A stretch of DNA of 64,000 nt from an uncultured Muribaculaceae bacterium (GTDB taxonomy: Bacteria > Bacteroidota > Bacteroidia > Bacteroidales > Muribaculaceae), in contig CAKUMB010000009.1 of assembly GCA_934667475.1 (NCBI GenBank), positions 20,238 through 84,237 of the forward strand, in the 5' to 3' direction. The position numbers were made by a program, and so were the translations under genes. Shown piece by piece: positions 35,555-43,780 of this stretch (within the stretch, counting starts at the first letter, position 1; the number at the start of each line of letters is the position of its first letter). The notes below the pieces were generated by a model. The model did no database searches and was not told the origin of the DNA. It was given only the letters and a program-made list of their open reading frames with translations.

Positions 35555-37044
35555 GCCTTGCGGCGCATGTTGGCCGACGGTATTTTCAGCAGTTCGCGAT
35601 ATTTGCTCACGGTGCGGCGCGCTATGCTGTAGCCGCGTTCCTTAAGCTGCCGGCTCAGCTCCTCGTCGCTCATGGGCGCAGCCTTGTCTTCGCCATCAAC
35701 TATTTGCCGCAACGCGCTCTGCACCACACGGGCCGACGCCGTGCCGCCGTCGCTGGTCTTGATGCCCTCGGAGAAGAACGATTTTAGCGACTTTATGCCC
35801 CAAGGCATAGAGGCATATTTGCCATTGCACGCGCGCGACACCACCGACACATCGAGCCCGGTGTCGGCGGCAACATCCTTCAGCGTCATGGGCTGCAAGT
35901 CGGCGTCGTCGCCGCTCAGAATGTAGCCATGCTGCCTGCTGGCTATCGACTTCATCACATTGAACAGCGTGTGCTGCCTACGCTTCACCACCTCGATAAA
36001 GGTCATTGCCCTCATGCTTTGCTGCTTCACCAGCTTGGCCTGGTCGGCCTCCTGGGTCGACCGCGGCTTGTGGCCTTTAAAGTAGTCGGCGCTGCTTTGG
36101 TAGCTCTCGCTCACCTGCAACTCGGGGATGCTGTTGGTGAGGGTGATGGTCACCTTGTCGTGGTCGTCGACCTCGACTATGAAATCGGGTGAAATTTGCT
36201 GCTGCTGAATGTCGCGCACCGAGCCGCTGTAGGCGTTGCCCGGCTTGGGATTGAGCTTCACTATCACACCCATGGCCTGCTCCACCTCGGCAGCGCTGCG
36301 GCCCGTGGCCTTGGCTATGCGGCTCACACGGTCGGGCTTGGCCAGCTGGCTGCACTGCCCGTCGCACAACTTGCCCACAATGTCTGTGGCCAGCTCGGTG
36401 GCGGCCGACTTGGGCAGCCTGCGCAGCTGCAGCAGCAGGCAGTCGCGCAGGTCGCGCGCCCCAATGCCGGGCGGGTCGAGCCGCCGCAGCATCTGCGTCA
36501 CGGCCTCCACCTCATCGTCGTCGACCTCTATGTCGAGCCCCGAGTTGAAAGTGATGTCGTCGGCTATGTCCATGCTTGAACTTTTCAGGTAGCCATAGTC
36601 AGATAGCGACCCTATCACATATTGCGCTATCACGCGCTGGCGGTCGGTGAGCCGCTGCTCGCCCATTTGCTCCATCAGGTCGTCGGCCAGCGACTTCTCG
36701 GCCACCACCTCGTGGCGCGGCGAGTCGTCGTCATCGTCAGGACCGCTGTTGCGCGCATTGCGCTGCCGGCTGCGGTAGGCGGCATCATCATCGTCGTCGC
36801 CGCTGTTGGGGCGTATGTCGTCGGTGAAGTCGCGCCCGTCCTCGTCCTTGGTGTTGATGTCGTTGTCGTTATCCTCCACTTTTTCAAGGGCGGGGTTGTC
36901 GTCGAGTTCCTGCCTCACTTTCTCGTCAAACTCATTGTTGTTGCTCTCGAGTGCCGGTCCGAGCTCGCGCTGCACCGCCGTGAGCCACTGCTTGACCTTG
37001 ATGGTGGTCTCGGTGCCTATCGAAAGTCCTGTCTTCTTCCCCAT
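35551..37044 (-). CDS. rpoN: RNA polymerase sigma-54 factor RpoN
   Basis: A 497-residue sigma-54. Region I is at the N-terminus (LSIGTETTIKVKQWLTAVQ then LDDNPALEKV). Region II is expanded and very acidic (about residues 65-115, with DDDDD runs). Region III has the core-binding and HTH parts (DLRDCLLLQL, KPGNAYSG, DVSVVSRACNGKYASMPWG). The RpoN box reads ARRTVSKYRELL, one residue from the usual ARRTVAKYRE. The frame extends to 37092, but the ATG at 37044 follows an AAGGGGGG run and is the better start. No enhancer-binding activator is in the window. It overlaps the PAP2 gene by 4 bases and lies 32 bases after the SemiSWEET gene. Confidence 0.95.
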   Translation of the reverse strand: MGKKTGLSIGTETTIKVKQWLTAVQRELGPALESNNNEFDEKVRQELDDNPALEKVEDNDNDINTKDEDGRDFTDDIRPNSGDDDDDAAYRSRQRNARNSGPDDDDDSPRHEVVAEKSLADDLMEQMGEQRLTDRQRVIAQYVIGSLSDYGYLKSSSMDIADDITFNSGLDIEVDDDEVEAVTQMLRRLDPPGIGARDLRDCLLLQLRRLPKSAATELATDIVGKLCDGQCSQLAKPDRVSRIAKATGRSAAEVEQAMGVIVKLNPKPGNAYSGSVRDIQQQQISPDFIVEVDDHDKVTITLTNSIPELQVSESYQSSADYFKGHKPRSTQEADQAKLVKQQSMRAMTFIEVVKRRQHTLFNVMKSIASRQHGYILSGDDADLQPMTLKDVAADTGLDVSVVSRACNGKYASMPWGIKSLKSFFSEGIKTSDGGTASARVVQSALRQIVDGEDKAAPMSDEELSRQLKERGYSIARRTVSKYRELLKIPSANMRRKA

Positions 37045-37076
37045 AATGCTATGCCCCCCTTCTATATATGCTTTAC

Positions 37077-37379
37077 TTATTTCTTGTTGCACCGCTTGCC
37101 CTTGAAGTGGTCGTTATACATTTTTATGCCGAATATGATGCTGCTCATCACCGTGGTCAGCATATTGGTGCACAGCAGAGGCACATTGCCCGTGAGTGCG
37201 CCCTGCACGGCAAAGAGGAAGCCGCCAAGCCCCATCAGCAGAAAGGTGCCGGTGGCTATGTCGTCGGTCGAGCGGGTGCGGATGGTGCGAATAGTCTGCG
37301 GCAGGTAGCCAAACACCAGCGATATTGAGGCCAGCGTGCCAATGATGTTGCTCCAACTGTCGGTGATAATGTCGGTCAT
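37077..37379 (-). CDS. SemiSWEET sugar transporter
   Basis: A 100-residue, three-helix protein of the PQ-loop/MtN3 family. Helix 1 contains the defining PQ motif in SLVFGYLPQTIRTIRTRST; helix 2 is TFLLMGLGGFLFAVQGALTG and helix 3 NMLTTVMSSIIFGIKMYND, with a basic C-terminus. SemiSWEETs dimerise to pass mono- or disaccharides across the inner membrane; the substrate here is unknown. It is encoded 32 bases ahead of rpoN. A minus-strand TAACTTTG at 37454-37447 could be its -7 element. Confidence 0.9.
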   Translation of the reverse strand: MTDIITDSWSNIIGTLASISLVFGYLPQTIRTIRTRSTDDIATGTFLLMGLGGFLFAVQGALTGNVPLLCTNMLTTVMSSIIFGIKMYNDHFKGKRCNKK

Positions 37380-37446
37380 ATTGCAATCAGGTCAAAGGGT
37401 GAAACAATTTTTGCTGCATGGGCGGCGTGTGTGGTGCCGCCACCCA

Positions 37447-37454
37447 CAAAGTTA
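37447..37454 (-). promoter_or_regulatory. Probable -7 element for SemiSWEET-rpoN-PAP2
   Basis: Minus strand TAACTTTG, 68 bases before the SemiSWEET start. No -33 TTG at the usual distance. Confidence 0.4.
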
Positions 37455-37486
37455 GCGATTTTTGCTTAAACCGCCACTCCAATCCA

Positions 37487-37524
37487 CAAAAAAGCGGGCG
37501 CGCCGCATTTAGTGGCGCGCCCGC
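37487..37524 (-). terminator. Terminator of the tricorn-like protease gene
   Basis: A perfect 12-bp G+C-rich stem (37493-37504 with 37513-37524) around a 9-base loop. On the minus strand it is followed by a T-run (37493-37487). Confidence 0.88.
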
Positions 37525-37561
37525 TGTGGTTATTGGTTATTGCCTACATGGCGTGTGGCTT

Positions 37562-40500
37562 CTACTTCTTTTTAGCGTCGATTTCGCGCAGAAGTTCCTT
37601 AACGGCCGTCACCAGCTGCTGGTCGGTGCCAAGCACCAGGCTGTGGGGGTCGTTGGCCACCTTGATGTCGGGCTCGAGCTGAGTGTTCTCGAGGTAGCGG
37701 CCGTCGGGCAGCTCATAGCCTATGATGGGAATGCCGAATATCATGGTGGGGTCTTGCAGGTCTTCCCACGACACGCTGGTCATGGTTCCAGGTACGGGCA
37801 TGCCCACCAGCTTGCCTATGTTCTGGTGCTTGTAGACCCACGGGGTGCCGTGAGCGTTGCTGTAGTTGGCCTCGCACTGCACCATGATGCTGGGCTTGTT
37901 CCAGCGGCGGCTGGGCATGTCGCAAGCCTCACGGCCGCGAATCACCTGAGTGAAATACTTCTGGCCGCTGAACAGAATCTCGATGTCCTCGTGCAGGCGG
38001 CCACCGCCGTTCCAGCGGGTGTCGATCACGATGCCCTCGCGCTTGTTATACTTGCCAAGCACCTGGCTGTAGACCTCGCGGTAGCTATTGTCGTTCATCT
38101 GCTGCAGGTGCACATAGCCCAGGCGCCCGCCCGACACGCTGTCGACGATATGAGCGCATCGCTTGGTCCAGCGCTTATACATGATTGAGTTCCACTCGCC
38201 AGCCGACACGGGCAGCACCACCTCGTCCCAGCGCTTGCCGGTGGCGGGGTTGTAGAGGCTCACAAGGGTCTTCTTGCCGCTGGTGCCATTGAGCAGGGCG
38301 GTGTAGTCGTTTTCGGGAGTGATTTCGGTGCCGTTGATTTTCTCAACCACGGTGCCCTTGCGCACTTGCGACTTGGCGCGGTCGAAGGGGCCGTATTCCA
38401 CCACCTCGTCCACCTTCAGGCCCTTGCCGGCGTAGTTAAGGTCGAACAGCAGGCCCAAGTTGGCTGTGGCCTCGCTGCGGCCGTTGGGATAGTAACGGCC
38501 GCCGGTGTGCGACGCGTTGAGCTCGCCCAGAGCCTCGCTCAGCAGGTTGGCAAAGTCGTAGTTGTTGTTGATGTGGGGCATAAACTGCTTGTAGTTGGCC
38601 ACCACAGCGTCCCAGTCGCAGCCGTGCATGTTCAGGTTGTAGAATTTCTTGGCCACCTCGCGGTGCACGTGCTCGAGCTCGTAGGCACGCTCGTCGGCCA
38701 GGTTGAGCTTCATCTGGGCACGGTAGCTGATGGGGGTGTACTTGTCGCTGGCCACAGTCAGCTTGCCCATCTTAGAGCCGCCCAGCACAAACAGGTTTTT
38801 GCCGTCTTTGTCGAGTTCAAGGCCGGCCCACTTCGAGTTGAGTTTGTTCACCAGTTTGGTGCTGCGCTCGCGCAGGTCCATCTTCCACAAGTCATATCCG
38901 CCATCGAATGCCGAGAGGTAGTAGAGGCTTTCGCCGTCGGCCGAGAAAGCAGCCGAGGCGATGTCGCTTGAGTAGGGAGAGACACGCACCACGCGGTCGC
39001 TGATGCCGTCCAAATCCACCTCAATGGCCTTGGTCTTCTTCTCGTCGGCCTTTTTGCTGTCCTTTTTGTCCTTCTTCTTGCCATCGGCGGCCGCCTTGGG
39101 AGCGTCCTTCTTGTCGAGTTCCTTGCGCAGTTCGTAGTCCTCCTTGCTCAGGCGGTATTTGTCGAATGCGTCCTCGTTGACAAACGCCATGAGCACATCG
39201 CTCTGCGAGCCCCACGATGCCTGGCTGCGCAGGCCGTAGCGGTTGCTCACCCAAGTGATGGCATTGCCGTCGAGTGCCCATTTGGGCTGTTCGCTGATGT
39301 AGGCGCTGCCGGTGATGTTGGTGATTTTTCCGCCTTGCGCGCTCACGATGCCTATGTCGCTGTAGGGGTCGCGGCCGTTGCCTATGATTTGCAGGGCGAA
39401 CCACTTGCCATCGGGCGACCAGTTGTAGTCGAAGCGGCTGGTGGAGCCGAACCACATTGAGCCGTCGGTGACCTCGCGCACGGCGCCCGAAGCCACGTTG
39501 AGCACCTTAAGCTTGCTGCGGTCTTCCACAAAGGCCAGTTCCTTGCCATCGGGTGAATACTTGGGCTGGTAGCGCTCCACCGACTGCGACGGCAGCAGCA
39601 CTTCTTCCTTAATGGTGGTGGCGTTGGGGAAGTTGAGGTCGTCTTTGCGGCCTATGGTGGCCTTCACCAGCTGCCAGTTGCCGTCGCGCTCGCTGGCATA
39701 CACCAGGGTGCGGTTGTCGGCGCCCCAGCACACATCGCGCTCGGCTTGCGGGGTGTTGGTTATCTGCTTGGTGGTGCCATACTCCACCGAAGCCACAAAC
39801 ACGTCGCCGCGCACCACCAGAGCCACCTGCTTGCCGTCGGGCGAGGGCACAGCCTCGGTGGCGCCGCTGGTCATGGTCAGGTTGGCAATCTGGTCGCTAT
39901 CGTCGTGAAACAGGCTCACCTGCACCTTGCCGGGCTGCCGGCCCGGCACCTGGGTGTAGAGTTCGCCGTTTTGGGTGTAGCACAGTGTGCCGTCGTTGGC
40001 TATTGAAAGGAAGCGCACGGGGTTGGTGGTGAAGTTGCTCACCTGAGTGGCGTTTTGCGGATTGCTGAGCGGGAATTTCCACACATTAAACGAGCCGCCG
40101 TTGCGCTCGCTGAGGAAATACACCGTGCTGCCGTCGGGCGACAGCACTGGCGAGCGGTCTTCGCCGGCGCGGTTGGTGAGGTTGGTATAGCGGCCCGTGG
40201 CCACGTCGTAGCGCCAGATGTCGCGCGTCACCGACGAGGTGTGGTGCTTGCGCAGAGCGTCTTCAAAGCCCTTCTGGTCGTGAAACAGCATAAAGTCGCC
40301 CTTGGGGCTGAACTTCACGTCCTCGGCCGGAGTGGCCAGCAGCTGCTTGGCGCGGCCGCCGCCCACGGGCACACTGTAGAGCTCGGGCTGGCGCGATGTG
40401 GGGAACGACATGCTTGATGCCGGGTCTTGAATGGCGGCGCCATACACCACGCTCTTGCCGTCGGCGGTGAATGTGGTGGGCACCTCGCTGGCCGAGTTGA

Positions 40501-40816
40501 ACGTGAGCTGCTTAGGCTGGCCGCCGTCGGCAGGAATCACAAACACATCGAAGTTGCCCTTGCGGTCGCTGGCAAAGGCTATCAGCTTGCCGTCGGGCGA
40601 CCACACGGGGTTGCACTCGTATGACGGCTGCGAAGAGAGCTGCACGGCCTGTCCGCCCTTGGCCGGCACCTTGTAGATATCGCCCTTGTAGGAGAACACA
40701 ATCTCCGTGCCGTCGGGCGAGATTTGCGCGTAGCGCATCCACAGCGGCGTGGTGGCCATCGAGGCCATTGCTGATGCTGCGGTGAGCGCGCAGGTGAGTA
40801 TCAATTTTTTGCTCAT
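37562..40816 (-). CDS. Tricorn-protease-like S41 peptidase, secreted
   Basis: A 1084-residue exported protein. The signal peptide MSKKLILTCALTAASAMASMA precedes a beta-propeller with repeated PDG-type blades (QISPDGTEIVFS, WSPDGKLIAFAS, LSPDGSTVYFLS) to about residue 560. A Lys/Asp-rich insertion (GKKKDKKDSKKADEKK) interrupts the repeats. More blades, a helical C1-like domain, a PDZ-like part (KVDEVVEYGPFD) and the S41 catalytic domain follow. In the last, GIVIDTRWNGGGRLHEDIE and the probable nucleophile Ser of ANYSNAHG are visible. It likely degrades peptides in the periplasm. The frame is open to 40879, but the ATG at 40816 begins the signal peptide; the region beyond holds the promoter. 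Confidence 0.92.
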   Translation of the reverse strand: MSKKLILTCALTAASAMASMATTPLWMRYAQISPDGTEIVFSYKGDIYKVPAKGGQAVQLSSQPSYECNPVWSPDGKLIAFASDRKGNFDVFVIPADGGQPKQLTFNSASEVPTTFTADGKSVVYGAAIQDPASSMSFPTSRQPELYSVPVGGGRAKQLLATPAEDVKFSPKGDFMLFHDQKGFEDALRKHHTSSVTRDIWRYDVATGRYTNLTNRAGEDRSPVLSPDGSTVYFLSERNGGSFNVWKFPLSNPQNATQVSNFTTNPVRFLSIANDGTLCYTQNGELYTQVPGRQPGKVQVSLFHDDSDQIANLTMTSGATEAVPSPDGKQVALVVRGDVFVASVEYGTTKQITNTPQAERDVCWGADNRTLVYASERDGNWQLVKATIGRKDDLNFPNATTIKEEVLLPSQSVERYQPKYSPDGKELAFVEDRSKLKVLNVASGAVREVTDGSMWFGSTSRFDYNWSPDGKWFALQIIGNGRDPYSDIGIVSAQGGKITNITGSAYISEQPKWALDGNAITWVSNRYGLRSQASWGSQSDVLMAFVNEDAFDKYRLSKEDYELRKELDKKDAPKAAADGKKKDKKDSKKADEKKTKAIEVDLDGISDRVVRVSPYSSDIASAAFSADGESLYYLSAFDGGYDLWKMDLRERSTKLVNKLNSKWAGLELDKDGKNLFVLGGSKMGKLTVASDKYTPISYRAQMKLNLADERAYELEHVHREVAKKFYNLNMHGCDWDAVVANYKQFMPHINNNYDFANLLSEALGELNASHTGGRYYPNGRSEATANLGLLFDLNYAGKGLKVDEVVEYGPFDRAKSQVRKGTVVEKINGTEITPENDYTALLNGTSGKKTLVSLYNPATGKRWDEVVLPVSAGEWNSIMYKRWTKRCAHIVDSVSGGRLGYVHLQQMNDNSYREVYSQVLGKYNKREGIVIDTRWNGGGRLHEDIEILFSGQKYFTQVIRGREACDMPSRRWNKPSIMVQCEANYSNAHGTPWVYKHQNIGKLVGMPVPGTMTSVSWEDLQDPTMIFGIPIIGYELPDGRYLENTQLEPDIKVANDPHSLVLGTDQQLVTAVKELLREIDAKKK

Positions 40817-40876
40817 AAGTGTATAAATAGGTGTTATGATGATTATCAAGTTGCGATGCTTTCGGTGCAACGTATG

Positions 40877-40908
40877 CAAAGTTAATGTAACTTAACGTGT
40901 TATTCAAA
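40877..40908 (-). promoter_or_regulatory. Promoter of the tricorn-like protease gene
   Basis: On the minus strand, TTTG (40908-40905), 20 bases, then TAACTTTG (40884-40877). This excludes the longer open frame starting at 40879 and supports the ATG at 40816. Confidence 0.75.
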
Positions 40909-41059
40909 TAAAATCGCAACGTTGCGGTTGCCGCAAGCTACCATTTGCGGTGTTTTTTCGGCTTTTTGCGATTTCTTGTTGTGGAAGTGGCGTGTGGAGC
41001 GACAAACAGGCGTAAATTTTACGGCATAATCACAACATCAAACATTAATTTCCCAATGA

Positions 41060-41269
41060 CTACCACCCGGCGACTCATCCGTCACCCTTAGCTTGGCAAA
41101 ATATGTGACCACGGGCGAGAGCCACTATGTGATAAAGGAATTTCACGTCGATGAAGAAACGAAGGAGTTTCTCAGCGACTTCTATGCCAACGAGGCGGCG
41201 TGGAAAAACGCCCCTCAAAGTGGTGACACGCGCTTTAGCCAAGCGATGCGGCACCCTGCTGCTTCTTGA
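41060..41269 (+). pseudogene. Possible coding remnant without a start codon
   Basis: An open frame of 69 codons after a TGA with no ATG. From about 41084 it reads like real protein (SLAKYVTTGESHYVIKEF, then DEETKEFLSDFYANEAAW), mixed charged and hydrophobic, ending at a TGA inside the 3' end of the AraC-type gene. It could be the tail of a degraded gene or a chance frame. I do not recognise the family. Confidence 0.3.
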
Positions 41270-42101
41270 ACGTGCTGGGCGAGATGCCATTCATTTTGCG
41301 GAAAAACTTGCCCAGGCTCGACTGGTCGGCAAAGTTGTAGTCGTAGGCTATCACCTTCATCGACTTGCCGCTGTACAGCATTTCACGCTTCAGCTTAATC
41401 GACAGGATGTGTGAAATCACCTCCTTGGCCTTGTGGTTGGTCTTCTGCTTGGTGATTTCGCTAAGGTATTTCGGAGTGATGTTGAGCTTCATCGCATAGA
41501 AGGCCACCTCGTGCTCCGTCTTGATGTGCTCCTCAAGCAAGTCGACAAACTTTTTGAAATACACATCGGCCATGGTGTAGTTGGCCTTGCCCGCCCCCTG
41601 CGCACCAGTGAACTCATACTCGGATATGACGCAAATCATCATTCTGAAGTTTCCGCCCACAATTTCACGCACCGCGCTGTGGTCGGTGTGGCGCGCATAC
41701 AGGCGCACGTTGTCCATCAGGTTCACCAACATCTGCCACTCGTCTTTGTTCTCGACCTTCACCGCAGGATTTTCGGCTATGAGGCTAAGCATCTCGGTGG
41801 GTATGCCCGTGAGCACGTCGAATGCAAAGGGGTTGTTCACTATCATCATCATGGCCTTGAAGTCGGGGCTAAGCCTCACATTTTTAATGTAGAGTGCATG
41901 GCCCAGCATAAGCCTTGTGCCAGCCTCGAGGTGGATGTTGGCCATGTTCACCTCAAAGTCGCCCTCGCCGCTGGTGCACAGCATCATGATGCAGAATTTC
42001 GACTCCACCGGCCCGCTTAGAATGTCGTTGGGGCCAAGGTCGAAGTAGTCGAAGTGTTTAGTGTCGCTTTTTTGCGTTTCCTGACTTGAATTATATTGCA
42101 T
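41235..42101 (-). CDS. AraC-family transcriptional regulator
   Basis: A 288-residue regulator. The N-terminal part (about residues 1-180) is a cupin-like sensing domain (FCIMMLCTSGEGDFEVNMAN, LEAGTRLMLGHALYIKN). The C-terminal AraC/XylS DNA-binding domain has two helix-turn-helix motifs: LNITPKYLSEITKQKTNHKA and MKVIAYDYNFADQSSLGKFF, followed by RKMNGISPSTFKKQ. The target and effector are unknown. The frame could begin with a TTG at 42137; the ATG at 42101 (MQYNSSQ) is more likely. The gene has its own -7 element and a run of nine G (C on the coding strand) in its leader. No convincing target is adjacent. Confidence 0.9.
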   Translation of the reverse strand: MQYNSSQETQKSDTKHFDYFDLGPNDILSGPVESKFCIMMLCTSGEGDFEVNMANIHLEAGTRLMLGHALYIKNVRLSPDFKAMMMIVNNPFAFDVLTGIPTEMLSLIAENPAVKVENKDEWQMLVNLMDNVRLYARHTDHSAVREIVGGNFRMMICVISEYEFTGAQGAGKANYTMADVYFKKFVDLLEEHIKTEHEVAFYAMKLNITPKYLSEITKQKTNHKAKEVISHILSIKLKREMLYSGKSMKVIAYDYNFADQSSLGKFFRKMNGISPSTFKKQQGAASLG

Positions 42102-42140
42102 AGTGTTATAGTCGTCGTTGGTGTGAAGCTCTGCCAATGC

Positions 42141-42149
42141 GGGGGGGGG
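42141..42149 (-). repeat. Homopolymer of nine C in the leader of the AraC-type gene
   Basis: Nine consecutive G on the plus strand (C on the coding strand), about 10 bases after the -7 element and about 40 bases before the start codon at 42101. It is the longest such run I noticed here. Tracts like this mutate by slippage. Confidence 0.8.
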
Positions 42150-42159
42150 CAGAGTTATG

Positions 42160-42167
42160 CAAAAGTA
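42160..42167 (-). promoter_or_regulatory. Probable -7 element of the AraC-type gene
   Basis: Minus strand TACTTTTG, fitting TAnnTTTG. No -33 TTG at the usual distance, as might suit an activated promoter. Confidence 0.4.
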
Positions 42168-42305
42168 GTGATGATTTCCAAAATAGATATGGACAATCCG
42201 ACTTTTTAACTATTTTTGTGTTCCAAAAGCGAAAATCGGTTACATTAACTCTCATTTTGGACAAAAGCGGTAGCCCGCGGCAAAGGCTCCAATGAGGTTA
42301 ATGGT

Positions 42306-42336
42306 TTTGTAATTAGCCGACAAGTGACTAACTTTG
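42306..42336 (+). promoter_or_regulatory. Promoter of mtaB and following genes
   Basis: TTTG at 42306-42309, 19 bases, then TAACTTTG at 42329-42336. The leader before mtaB (ATG 42442) is about 100 bases. Confidence 0.7.
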
Positions 42337-42441
42337 CAGCTGATTTTGGGGCGCGGCCACACGGCTCAGGGCCTGCGGCCACGCCACCACGCACAGCAAT
42401 TACAACTACAGCATAATCATATTTTATTACAGCATAACAAA

Positions 42442-43764
42442 ATGGCCGAAACACCCATCAACGGCGCGCACCGCGTGAAATTTGTGACCCTGGGCTGCAA
42501 GCTCAACTTCTCGGAAACGGCAACCCTGGGCGCCACTCTCGCCCGCCACGGCATACCCACCGCCAACGAGGGCGAGACCCCCGACATTTGCGTGGTGAAC
42601 ACATGCAGCGTCACCGAGCTTGCCGACAAGAAGTGCCGCCAGCACATACGCTCGCTGGTGAGCAAATATCCGGGCGCGCTGGTGATAGTCACCGGCTGCT
42701 ACGCCCAGCTCAAGAGCAAGGAGATAGCCGCCATTCCCGGCGTGGGCATGGTGCTTGGCAGCGAGCAGAAGGCCGACGTGATGCAGCACATCGAGCGGTG
42801 GTTCAACGACCCGCAAAACGTGGTGGAGGTGACGCCCACACCGCAAATAAGGCGTTTCAGCCCATCGTGCGAGTGCGGCAGCCGCACCCGCTACTTCCTC
42901 AAGGTGCAAGACGGCTGCGACTACTACTGCAGCTACTGCACCATTCCCTACGCCCGCGGCCGCAGCCGCAGCGGCACCATCGACAGCCTTGTGGCCCAAG
43001 CCCGCGGAGTGGCAGCCGAGGGAGGCCGCGAGATAGTGATAACAGGCGTCAACATAGGCGACTTTGGCAAAAACACGGGCGAGCGCCTCATCGACCTGCT
43101 GCGCGGCCTCGACGGGGTGGAGGGCATTGAGCGCTACCGCATATCGTCGATAGAGCCCGACCTGCTGACCGACGAGATAATAGAGTTCTGCGCCCAGTCG
43201 CGCGCATTCATGCCCCACTTCCACATTCCGCTGCAGTGCGGCAGCGACACCGTGCTAAAGCTCATGCGCCGCCACTATGGCAGCGCACTGTTTGCCGCCA
43301 AGGTGGAGCGCGTGCGCAGCCTCATGCCCGACGCATTCATAGGCGTTGACGTGATGGTGGGCTCGCGCGGCGAAACGGCCGAGTGCTTTGCCGAGTCGTA
43401 TGACTTCATCAAGGGTCTCGACGTGCAGCACCTGCACGTGTTCCCCTACAGTGAGCGCCCTGGCACCATGGCGCTGCGCATCCCCCACGTGGTGCCTCAG
43501 GCCGAAAAAAGCGAGCGCGTGGCGCGCATGATAGCCCTCAGCGACGCTAAGCAGCGAGAGTTCATAGGCCGCTACATAGGCACGGTGCGCCCGGTGCTCA
43601 TGGAGCAGCCGCAGCCCGGACACCCCATGCACGGCTTCACCGACAACTACATACGCGTCACGGTGCCGCCGCTCGAGTCGGCGGTCAACACCATAGTGCC
43701 CGTGCGCCTGCTGAGGGTGAACGATGACCTCACAGTAGAAGCCGAGATTGCCACCACCCGATAA
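42442..43764 (+). CDS. mtaB: tRNA t6A37 methylthiotransferase MtaB
   Basis: A 440-residue radical-SAM methylthiotransferase adding a 2-methylthio group to t6A37 of tRNAs reading ANN codons. The N-terminal cluster cysteines are C19 (TLGCKLNFSE), C55 (NTCSVTELADKKCRQ) and C86 (GCYAQ). The radical SAM set is C159, C163 and C166 (GCDYYCSYC), followed by TIPYARGRSRS. GCKLN and TIPYARGRSRS favour MtaB over MiaB, whose gene is also in this window. The frame is open upstream to 42334, but that part is leader; the ATG at 42442 is the family start. It is followed after 16 bases by the lipid acyltransferase. Confidence 0.95.
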   Translation: MAETPINGAHRVKFVTLGCKLNFSETATLGATLARHGIPTANEGETPDICVVNTCSVTELADKKCRQHIRSLVSKYPGALVIVTGCYAQLKSKEIAAIPGVGMVLGSEQKADVMQHIERWFNDPQNVVEVTPTPQIRRFSPSCECGSRTRYFLKVQDGCDYYCSYCTIPYARGRSRSGTIDSLVAQARGVAAEGGREIVITGVNIGDFGKNTGERLIDLLRGLDGVEGIERYRISSIEPDLLTDEIIEFCAQSRAFMPHFHIPLQCGSDTVLKLMRRHYGSALFAAKVERVRSLMPDAFIGVDVMVGSRGETAECFAESYDFIKGLDVQHLHVFPYSERPGTMALRIPHVVPQAEKSERVARMIALSDAKQREFIGRYIGTVRPVLMEQPQPGHPMHGFTDNYIRVTVPPLESAVNTIVPVRLLRVNDDLTVEAEIATTR

Positions 43765-43780
43765 CTTCCCCATCCGAGCA

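Larger units (their letters stand above)
42102..42441. other. Divergent regulatory region between the AraC-type gene and mtaB
   Basis: No gene is seen in these 340 bases. They hold a leftward -7 element (42160-42167), a C9 tract in the AraC-type gene's leader (42141-42149), and a full rightward promoter (42306-42336). The leader for mtaB would be about 100 bases. Confidence 0.6.

Noticed and set aside
40817..40879. N-terminal extension of the tricorn-like protease
   Set aside because: The upstream start falls in the promoter -7 element, and the ATG at 40816 begins a proper signal peptide.
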